Shown here in pieces: positions 1 to 4,639 of a stretch of 5,117 nt of DNA. Both the position numbers and the translations under genes were made by a program. The stretch's first letter is position 1; the number at the start of each line of letters is the position of its first letter. This stretch comes from Methanomassiliicoccales archaeon (GTDB lineage Archaea; Thermoplasmatota; Thermoplasmata; Methanomassiliicoccales; UBA472). The stretch lies in NCBI GenBank assembly GCA_028679935.1, contig JAJRAL010000205.1:1-5117 (forward strand), given 5' to 3'. The notes beneath the pieces were generated by a model that was given only the letters and a program-made list of their open reading frames with translations, did no database searches and was not told the DNA's origin.

Positions 1-278
1 GAGCACTTGACGCACCGGTAGATCTTCGTCTCCGGTTCATCGGCGGCTCGTGTCTGCCGGAGGACCCAAAACGCCTCGTTGTGACCGCACTTGGGGCACT
101 CGATGGTGGTCCTCGGCAGCGTCGGGGCGGCGCTCTCGACGATGAGCATCTCCTTCACTTTCTGCTGTGTGGTGAAGGTCTGCTTCTCGCCGGACGTCGA
201 CTTCTCTTGCCCGCACTTGCCGCACTTGAAAACGCCGTTCTGAGGAAACATCAATGATTTGCAGCTCGGACAGAACAT
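1..278 (-). CDS. tfs: Transcription factor S (TFIIS-like RNA polymerase cleavage factor), 3' end cut by window edge
   Basis: Partial gene: 92 complete codons are visible from ATG at 278 before the left edge. The protein opens MFCPSCKSLM, the typical TFS start. It has an N-terminal zinc ribbon (C3, C6, C19, C22), a linker of about 38 residues, then a C-terminal TFIIS-type zinc ribbon (C61, C64, C89, C92). The hairpin QTRAADEPET carries the acidic pair D80-E81. In this family that pair enters the polymerase secondary channel and stimulates cleavage of backtracked RNA. Archaeal TFS is usually a little over 100 residues, so only the last dozen or so should be missing. The start is fixed by the conserved N-terminus and by a TATA box about 40 bases upstream. 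RPB9/RpoM shares the zinc-ribbon layout, but the DE hairpin points to TFS. The name rests on the motifs; nothing here tests activity. Confidence 0.93.
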   Translation of the reverse strand, partial: MFCPSCKSLMFPQNGVFKCGKCGQEKSTSGEKQTFTTQQKVKEMLIVESAAPTLPRTTIECPKCGHNEAFWVLRQTRAADEPETKIYRCVKC

Positions 279-314
279 TTCGGAATCGCCTGAACCCGTG
301 GAAAAAACTAATCG

Positions 315-322
315 TATAAAAA
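315..322 (-). promoter_or_regulatory. TATA box of tfs
   Basis: Read on the minus strand this is TTTTTATA, a near-ideal archaeal TATA box in an otherwise GC-rich stretch. Its centre is about 40 bases upstream of the tfs ATG at 278. With the usual 25-27 base spacing, transcription would start near 292 and give a leader of about 14 bases. No convincing Shine-Dalgarno sequence lies in that leader. The T tract, and a second run of six T on the minus strand at 302-307, lie 47-67 bases past the stop of the upstream membrane gene. They could therefore also act as its terminator (inference). Confidence 0.75.
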
Positions 323-368
323 GGCTTCGACCAAACCGGTAGGCTCCCCCGTGCGCGGCGCTGGCGGA

Positions 369-1343
369 CTAGATGTATTGATAGTCGTTGCCTTCAGTGG
401 CGTCGGCGTCCTTCGGCGCGGACCTCGCCTTTGGTTTCATCCCTGACCTAGCTACCAGTCCCGCCGCTGGGCTCCTCTTCGTCCTCTTCTCGAGCTGCTT
501 CTGCTGCCGTTCCATCGCCTTGACGCGGTCGTTGATCGCCCTTCGGCTGCGGGCGTCCTCGTCCGTTGTCTCGAGCGCCTGCCGGCGCGTCGTCCGGATG
601 GGAAGATCATCCTCACCCCCGTCGATCTCGGCCGCTCCCTCGAGCGACTGCATGCTCTCGAAGCCCGCCTCCTCGACCTGCGCCCTCGGCGTCCTGCGTA
701 GGGCCCGGCTCTTGAGCGGGGCGCGGTCCGGCTCCATGTCACGGCCGACCATGATGTTCGTGCGGTTCCCGCTATGATCCGAGACCCACTCAAGCTCGCG
801 GCGGGTCTGCTGCGCCATGACGCCGCCGATGTAAGCGAAGGCAAGGGTGACGATGTACGTGTTGATGCTGAGCAGCGTTACCGACATGACCGCCCCCATG
901 AACGACTTGATGTAGAGCAGGGCGAAGGTGAGGTATGGACTGACGACCGAGGCGTCCGTCGACGCGCTGCTCAGCGCCGTCCTGGGGTCGATGTTGATCC
1001 CGCCGATCACGCTCGGCAACACCCCGGTGTCGAAGCAGAGCAAGATTACGAAGATGAACGCGACGGGGATCAGCGCGGCGAGCACCGCGCGCCACGGCGA
1101 ACCCGCCCTCCTTCCGCCGACGTACCCGGCGATCATCTGCCCGAAGATGGGGAGCCACCAGAGCAGGATCGTGAGGACGGTGGTGTACTTCACGGCGCCC
1201 CAGAAGCTGTAGGCCTTGCTCGTGCCCTTGAACCGCTTCAACTCCTCGTCCTCTCCCAGGTCCGAGAGGCGGTAGACGCCGCTCTTCAACAGGGAGGTCG
1301 TCGACTCGTCATCCCTGTCCCCTCTTCGAAACAGCACACCCAT
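369..1343 (-). CDS. Multi-pass membrane protein of unknown function with long charged C-terminal tail
   Basis: A 324-residue protein that I do not recognise as a named family. Residues 1-48 are polar. Hydrophobic segments lie at about 53-76 and 84-106. A long hydrophobic stretch at about 136-178 could be one or two helices, so three or four membrane passes in all. Glycine-rich ends recur: GQMIAGYVGGRRAG after the first helix and AYIGGVMAQQ at the end of the last, resembling the glycine-rich helix ends of small archaeal DUF-type membrane proteins. Residues 180-324 are highly charged and probably disordered. Residues 262-290 (ARSRRAINDRVKAMERQQKQ onward) could form a short coiled coil. By the positive-inside rule the R/K-rich tail is likely cytoplasmic. 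No catalytic motif, signal peptide or cysteine pair was seen. ATG at 1343 lacks a good Shine-Dalgarno sequence but sits behind a TATA box and a perfect dyad. The gene follows the HTH gene on the same strand after 102 bases. Confidence 0.85.
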   Translation of the reverse strand: MGVLFRRGDRDDESTTSLLKSGVYRLSDLGEDEELKRFKGTSKAYSFWGAVKYTTVLTILLWWLPIFGQMIAGYVGGRRAGSPWRAVLAALIPVAFIFVILLCFDTGVLPSVIGGINIDPRTALSSASTDASVVSPYLTFALLYIKSFMGAVMSVTLLSINTYIVTLAFAYIGGVMAQQTRRELEWVSDHSGNRTNIMVGRDMEPDRAPLKSRALRRTPRAQVEEAGFESMQSLEGAAEIDGGEDDLPIRTTRRQALETTDEDARSRRAINDRVKAMERQQKQLEKRTKRSPAAGLVARSGMKPKARSAPKDADATEGNDYQYI

Positions 1344-1352
1344 CCCTTTTCG

Positions 1353-1370
1353 GTCGGACGAACGTCCGAC
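1353..1370. repeat. Perfect 8+2+8 inverted repeat in the leader of the membrane-protein gene
   Basis: The sequence GTCGGACG-AA-CGTCCGAC is a perfect dyad with 8-base arms and a 2-base centre. It ends 9 bases before the ATG at 1343 and lies about 25 bases downstream of the TATA box. It would therefore cover roughly +1 to +18 of the transcript. A repressor bound there would block initiation, which is a common position for archaeal operators. As RNA, the tiny loop makes an 8-pair hairpin strained but possible. No second copy was seen in the window. The nearest candidate regulator is the adjacent HTH protein; that link is inference only. Confidence 0.7.
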
Positions 1371-1394
1371 AGAGTTCGCTATGCCTCTCCAGAG

Positions 1395-1400
1395 TATAAA
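1395..1400 (-). promoter_or_regulatory. TATA box of the membrane-protein gene
   Basis: The minus strand reads CTTTATACT, with core TTTATA. The centre is about 54 bases upstream of the ATG at 1343, predicting a start site near 1371 and a leader of about 28 bases that contains the perfect dyad. It lies in the 102-base gap after the HTH gene stop, so the membrane gene can be transcribed independently of the HTH gene. Confidence 0.65.
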
Positions 1401-1445
1401 GACTTTCTTCCTGGCGCGCTACCCAGATGCGAGCTCGAGTCAACT

Positions 1446-1808
1446 CTAGCGCGGATAGTAGCCGATCAGCCCATACCGGCGGAGGGCGTCCCTCGTGCTC
1501 TCCGGAGTGACGGCCTTGGGCCTCGTTTGGTGTTCCAGGATATCATCGATGGGAGTGTTCAGGAACTTGGCCAGCAGTTTCAGCCTGTCGACCGGGAAGG
1601 GCTGGTAGCCGAGGAGTATCTGCCTTATCGACCATCCCGGGTGAACCCTCGAACGATAGCCGAGTTCCCTGCCAAGCTTGTTGATCGACCCCGCTTTCTC
1701 AATACCCTCTTTGATGAGCATCACGCGATAGCCGGAGGTTAGCCAGACCTTCTGAGGGTCGAACTCGGGCTTCCCGAACACGAATCTCACCATGCCATTG
1801 TCTGACAC
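1446..1808 (-). CDS. Small helix-turn-helix (XRE-like) protein, possible transcription regulator
   Basis: A 120-residue protein if it starts at GTG 1808, or 115 from ATG 1793. Residues 41-91 (SINKLGRELGY, SIRQILLGYQPF, then VDRLKLLAKFLNTPIDDIL) fit the helix pattern of an XRE/lambda-repressor-like DNA-binding domain: two HTH helices, a GYQPFP turn where XRE proteins have a G-x-x-x-P turn, then the LLAKFLN...IDDIL helices. Compared with a standard XRE domain, the turn between the two HTH helices (RSRVHPGW) is longer by about five residues. The ends (FGKPEFDPQKVWLTSGYR and RDALRRYGLIGYYPR) are basic and aromatic. Start choice is open. A GGGGAGG run ends only 3 bases before the GTG and 18 bases before the ATG, and a weak TATA-like site fits a leaderless GTG. 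The family looks archaeal, but the function is unproven; DNA binding is inferred from the fold pattern. Confidence 0.75.
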   Translation of the reverse strand: MSDNGMVRFVFGKPEFDPQKVWLTSGYRVMLIKEGIEKAGSINKLGRELGYRSRVHPGWSIRQILLGYQPFPVDRLKLLAKFLNTPIDDILEHQTRPKAVTPESTRDALRRYGLIGYYPR

Positions 1809-1831
1809 GCCCTCCCCATTAGGCCGGGCCG

Positions 1832-1839
1832 ATTATCAA
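1832..1839 (-). promoter_or_regulatory. Possible weak TATA box of the HTH gene
   Basis: The minus strand reads GGTTGATAATC. The AT-rich core TTGATAAT is centred about 28 bases upstream of the GTG at 1808, which would place the start site almost on that codon (leaderless). The match to the archaeal consensus is poor. It is listed because it is the only AT-rich octamer in the right place. Confidence 0.35.
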
Positions 1840-1950
1840 CCTTTCGACATGTACCGAACTTGTGTCGATACCTGCCTTCGTCAAGACGCGTAATGCTCTC
1901 CGTCCTCTCGTTCCTCGGACCGCCGCTCCAGCCCTCCCGACCGGGACTCG

Positions 1951-1964
1951 CCCGCGAGCGCGGG
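1951..1964. repeat. Short GC hairpin/palindrome CCCGCGAGCGCGGG
   Basis: CCCGC-GAGC-GCGGG gives a five-pair GC stem with a four-base loop; as DNA it is a six-base-arm dyad around AG. It is flanked by TCCCG (1935-1939), CGGGA (1942-1946) and TCCCG (1972-1976). CGGGA can pair with either copy, so nested or alternative pairings are possible. It lies about 60-70 bases upstream of the yjbQ start, in DNA not expected to be in the yjbQ mRNA. It could be a protein-binding region or just GC-rich chance. Confidence 0.4.
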
Positions 1965-1989
1965 GTTTGGCTCCCGAACCACAAACCCC
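1962..1989. repeat. Inverted repeat GGGGTTTG...CAAACCCC abutting the yjbQ TATA box
   Basis: Perfect 8-base arms at 1962-1969 and 1982-1989, separated by 12 bases. The right arm ends directly against the TATA core at 1990-1994, so it overlaps the position of the TFB recognition element. The centre-to-centre arm spacing is 20 bases, about two helical turns, which suits a dimeric regulator binding one face of the DNA. Bound protein could recruit or block TBP/TFB. No cognate regulator can be assigned. Confidence 0.6.
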
Positions 1990-1996
1990 TTATACC
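1989..1996 (+). promoter_or_regulatory. TATA box of the yjbQ / beta-CASP operon
   Basis: CTTATACC, centred about 30 bases upstream of the ATG at 2023. Standard archaeal spacing puts the transcription start within about 3-5 bases of the ATG, so the mRNA should be leaderless or nearly so. There is accordingly no Shine-Dalgarno sequence before this start. Confidence 0.7.
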
Positions 1997-2022
1997 AACG
2001 TCAATTTAGCCACTTCGAAAAG

Positions 2023-2463
2023 ATGGAGACCTACAGAAAGGTCCTCGAGCTCAGGACGGAGAAGGAGGGCAGCTTCGTCGACCTCACCCCCGATGTGAGG
2101 GACGCGGTCGCCTCCTCGGGGATGTGGAACGGTCTGGCGTGCGTCTTTGTGCCGCATTCGACCGCCGCGATATTCACCATCGAGAACGAGCCTGGGCTTC
2201 AGAAGGACATGAGGGAGGCGCTGCAACGCACCTTCCCCAAGGGGATCGATTACGAGCATCACCGGACGTGGAACGATGGCAATGGGCATTCGCACGTGCG
2301 CGCGTCCTTCCTCGGTCCGTCGATCACCGTCCCCTTCTTCGAGGGCGATCTCCAGCTGGGGACCTGGCAGCAGGTCGTGCTGATGGAGCTGGACAACGGC
2401 GCCCGGAACCGCACGGTCATCATCCAAGTCATCGGAGAAAAACCAAGAGAGGTAAAGAAATGA
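2023..2463 (+). CDS. yjbQ: YjbQ / UPF0047 family protein
   Basis: A 146-residue single-domain protein, close to the family's usual 130-140. Family signatures appear in order: PHSTAAIFTIENEPG (44-58, with H45 and E56), DYEHHRTWNDGNGHSHVRAS (76-95, with H79/H80, N87, H89 and H91), LGPSITVPF (97-105) and GDLQLGTWQQVVLMELDNG (108-126) followed by R127-N129. The clustered histidines are the conserved polar site thought to bind metal or ligand. Many databases label the family a secondary thiamine-phosphate synthase, from a weak activity of the E. coli protein; the real role in archaea is not settled. ATG 2023 is supported by the TATA box about 30 bases upstream. Its last codons overlap the next gene (ATGA), so the two products are probably made together. 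No thiamine gene is nearby. Confidence 0.93.
   Translation: METYRKVLELRTEKEGSFVDLTPDVRDAVASSGMWNGLACVFVPHSTAAIFTIENEPGLQKDMREALQRTFPKGIDYEHHRTWNDGNGHSHVRASFLGPSITVPFFEGDLQLGTWQQVVLMELDNGARNRTVIIQVIGEKPREVKK
2449..2453 (+). promoter_or_regulatory. Shine-Dalgarno sequence that fixes the beta-CASP start
   Basis: GAGGT, within GAGAGGT, lies 6 bases before ATG 2460 and is complementary to the archaeal 16S 3' end (GGTGATC type). It decides the start: the same frame is open upstream to 2124, but that extension overlaps yjbQ and has no homology-like pattern. It also fits reinitiation or coupled translation through the ATGA overlap. Confidence 0.75.
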
Positions 2464-3728
2464 AGATAAAGTTCCTGGGCGGGGCTGACGTCGTCGGCAG
2501 GATGGGGATGCTCCTCTACAACAAAGGAGCGACCCTGCTCCTCGAGTACGGCATGTCGGCGACGAGGCCGCCCACTTTCCCGGAGCCGGCCCCACAGGTG
2601 GACCACGCGCTCCTCACGCACTGCCATCTGGACCACTGCGGCATGATGCCATGGCTGTGCTCCCGCTACGACACTAGGGTCGCGGCGACCCCGTCGACGA
2701 TCGCGGTCTCACAGATCATCCTGCAGGACTCAATCAAGGTCGCGGATTCCGAAGGATATCCTCGGCAGTATCAGCCGGAGGACATACGCTCGACCATGTC
2801 GGCCTTCACCCCGCTCGAGTTCGGCGACGTCTTCGACGTAGGCGGCTTCGAGGTCGAGTTGCACTCCGCCGGGCACGTACCCGGCGCGACGATGTACGAG
2901 CTGCGGGGCGACAGCACGACGCTGTTCACCGGCGACCTGCACACCTACAACATGCGCCTCGTCTATGGCGCTCACCCGGTCAAGTGCGACAACCTGATCA
3001 TGGAGGCGACCTACGGCGGCCGCCTGCACCCTGACCGGCTCAAGACGGAGTACCAGTTCATCGAGAAGGTCAAGGAGGTCGTGAACCGAGGCGGCAAGGC
3101 GATCATACCCTGCTTCGCCGTCGGCCGAACCCAGGAGATCATGCTGCTCCTCAAGGACCTCAAGCTCGACATGTGGGTCGACGGGATGGGCAAGACGATC
3201 AACCGCCTCTACCTCGACTACCCTGAGTACCTGAGGTCGGAGAAGCAGTTCAAGCAGGCGCGGAACCGCTTCAACGAGGTGCGCACGCCCTCGGGGCGCG
3301 ACCGGGCGAAGAAGGGCGACGTGATCGTCTCCACCGGTGGCATGCTCGACGGCGGACCAGTGCTCGAGTACATCAAGGAGTATAGGGACGACCCCAAGAG
3401 TGCGATCCTACTGACCGGATTCCAGGCCGAAGGATCGAACGGGAGGATGCTGCTCGAGAAGGGCAAGATACTCTACAAGAAGCCCCAGGCGGCCGAGCTC
3501 CTGGTCCACGAGAAACCGCAGGAGATGAAGGTGCGCTGCGAGGTGAAGCAGTTCGACCTGTCAGCCCATGCGGATCATAACGAGCTCCTCGGATTCGTCC
3601 GTGGCTGCGACCCGGAGAAGGTCGTGCTGATGCACTCCGATCCGATGGCCAGGCAGGCTTTGGCGAAGGACCTGGAGGACGAGTTCACCGTCATACTGCC
3701 GAAGACGAACGAGCCGATCGAGCTTTAG
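2460..3728 (+). CDS. Beta-CASP metallo-beta-lactamase ribonuclease (archaeal CPSF2-like, lacking KH domains)
   Basis: A 422-residue predicted RNA endo- or exonuclease of the CPSF73-like family, cytoplasmic. The metallo-beta-lactamase core starts at residue 1 (KIKFLGGADVVGRMG). Motif 2 is HCHLDH at 54-59 (H54, H56, D58, H59), motif 3 is H139 in SAGHVPGA, motif 4 is D159 in FTGDLH. The inserted beta-CASP domain has motif A E182 in MEATYGGRLHP, then PCFAVGRTQE (217-226), VIVSTGGMLDGGP (288-300) and LLTGFQAEGSNGR (317-329). Motif C is H370 in LSAHAD, and an RMMBL-type C-terminus follows (VVLMHSDP, 388-395). With no N-terminal KH region it matches aCPSF2 rather than aCPSF1/FttA, the termination factor. 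One oddity: motif 1 reads LLLEYG, with E29 where most members have Asp. The start at ATG 2460 uses a strong Shine-Dalgarno sequence and overlaps the yjbQ stop. Exact substrates are unknown. Confidence 0.92.
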   Translation: MKIKFLGGADVVGRMGMLLYNKGATLLLEYGMSATRPPTFPEPAPQVDHALLTHCHLDHCGMMPWLCSRYDTRVAATPSTIAVSQIILQDSIKVADSEGYPRQYQPEDIRSTMSAFTPLEFGDVFDVGGFEVELHSAGHVPGATMYELRGDSTTLFTGDLHTYNMRLVYGAHPVKCDNLIMEATYGGRLHPDRLKTEYQFIEKVKEVVNRGGKAIIPCFAVGRTQEIMLLLKDLKLDMWVDGMGKTINRLYLDYPEYLRSEKQFKQARNRFNEVRTPSGRDRAKKGDVIVSTGGMLDGGPVLEYIKEYRDDPKSAILLTGFQAEGSNGRMLLEKGKILYKKPQAAELLVHEKPQEMKVRCEVKQFDLSAHADHNELLGFVRGCDPEKVVLMHSDPMARQALAKDLEDEFTVILPKTNEPIEL

Positions 3729-3762
3729 GACTCTCTCCGTGAATCCGCTGGAACGGCATACG

Positions 3763-3769
3763 TTTATAT
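3763..3769 (+). promoter_or_regulatory. TATA box of nadC
   Basis: TTTATAT, centred 28 bases before ATG 3794, in the 65-base gap after the beta-CASP stop. The expected start site falls at about 3791-3794, so nadC is predicted to be leaderless. No oligo-T terminator separates the preceding operon, so read-through from yjbQ is also possible. Confidence 0.7.
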
Positions 3770-3793
3770 TCCGCGGTCCTTATTTCTCGCTTG

Positions 3794-4639
3794 ATGAGCA
3801 GGATCGCTGAGTACCTCGAGGAGGACGTTGGTTTCGGGGACATCACGAGCGATGTCCTCCTCGCCGATGAGACGGGAAGCGCCCGGATCACGGCCAACGA
3901 GGAATGCATCCTGGCCGGCCTGGACGAGGCCACCGAGGTCTTCAGGGAGATGGGCGTGACGACATATCCGATGACCCGGGACGGGGAGCGGGTATCGAAG
4001 GGAGAGGACGTCCTGGTCCTGGAAGGCCAATTGAAGAAGATCCTGCTCGGAGAGAGACTTGCGCTCAATTTCCTGATGCGCATGAGCGGCATCGCGACCG
4101 CCACGCACTCCATAATCCGGGAGTGCCACAAGCACAACCCGCATGTCAAGATCGCGGCGACCAGGAAGACGACCCCTGGGTTCCGACAATACGAGAAGAA
4201 GGCGGTGCAGCTCGGAGGAGGGGATCCGCACCGGTACCGCCTTGACGACGCGATCCTGATCAAGGACAACCACCTCAAGGTGGTCGGCTCGATATCGCAG
4301 GCCGTCTCAAAGGCCAAGGCCGTCTCGTTCACCAAGAAGGTGGAGATTGAGGTCGCGACCACCGAACAGGCGGTCGAGGCCGCCAAGGCCGGCGCCGACA
4401 TCGTCATGCTCGACAACATGAGGCCGGAGCAGGTCGAGGTCGCCTACCTGGCGGTGAAGAAGCTGAACGACCACGCTATGGTCGAGGTCTCTGGTGGATT
4501 GACGCCAGAGACGGCTCCTTTGTACGCGAGGCACGCGGACATCCTCTCGCTCGGATGGATCACGCACTCCGTGAGAGCGGTCCACTTCAACCTCGAGGTC
4601 ACCTCGGTCAAGGCGCCGGAGCAGCAGCAGACGCAATAA
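3794..4639 (+). CDS. nadC: Quinolinate phosphoribosyltransferase (decarboxylating)
   Basis: A 281-residue enzyme, normal length for NadC. It makes nicotinate mononucleotide from quinolinate and PRPP with loss of CO2, in de novo NAD synthesis in the cytoplasm. Signatures: EEDVGFGDITSD (9-20), ERLALNFLMRMSGIAT (87-102), TRKTTPGFR (123-131, R124 and K125), KKAVQLGGGDPHRYRLDD (135-152, H146 and R147), IKDNHL (156-161), EIEV (184-187), MLDNM (205-209), EVSGGLTPE (231-239) and LSLGWITHS (251-259). These include the expected quinolinate and phosphoribosyl-binding basic residues and acidic metal ligands. A TTG at 3791 directly precedes the ATG and is an alternative start adding one residue. ATG fits the TATA spacing. 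The C-terminal EQQQTQ lies in the convergent overlap with the HdrB-like gene. NadA and NadB are not in the window. Confidence 0.96.
   Translation: MSRIAEYLEEDVGFGDITSDVLLADETGSARITANEECILAGLDEATEVFREMGVTTYPMTRDGERVSKGEDVLVLEGQLKKILLGERLALNFLMRMSGIATATHSIIRECHKHNPHVKIAATRKTTPGFRQYEKKAVQLGGGDPHRYRLDDAILIKDNHLKVVGSISQAVSKAKAVSFTKKVEIEVATTEQAVEAAKAGADIVMLDNMRPEQVEVAYLAVKKLNDHAMVEVSGGLTPETAPLYARHADILSLGWITHSVRAVHFNLEVTSVKAPEQQQTQ
4608..4639. other. Convergent 3' coding overlap of nadC and hdrB
   Basis: The two genes run tail-to-tail and share 32 bases. The same CAG-rich DNA encodes the end of NadC (EQQQTQ) on the plus strand and the Ala/Pro tail of the HdrB-like protein (SAAAPAP) on the minus strand. 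There is no space for separate terminators. No oligo-T run was seen close downstream of either stop, so the transcripts should overlap antisense. Confidence 0.85.

Noticed and set aside
774..1742. Long open plus-strand frame (322 codons) opposite the membrane and HTH genes
   Set aside because: It spans two minus-strand genes and their promoter region. Its translation is R/D/E/H-rich without domain or membrane pattern, typical of an antisense shadow in GC-rich DNA. The minus-strand products have coherent helices.
1930..1990. Possible tRNA or small structured RNA in the GC-rich intergenic region
   Set aside because: No T-loop GTTCRANNC in a proper arm, no acceptor stem or anticodon arm on either strand, and no C/D box motifs. 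The repeats are better described as DNA dyads.
1862..2098. Small plus-strand frame of 78 codons running into yjbQ
   Set aside because: It overlaps the yjbQ promoter and start in another frame, is rich in R, P and S, and has no ribosome-binding signal or domain.
2124..2459. N-terminal extension of the beta-CASP frame by 112 codons
   Set aside because: It lies entirely inside yjbQ in another frame and reads as R/H-rich noise. The family fold starts at the KIKFLGG strand, and ATG 2460 has a Shine-Dalgarno sequence.
4619..4632. CAG repeat as a simple-sequence repeat
   Set aside because: Only three CAG units, explained by the coding overlap; too short to call a repeat.
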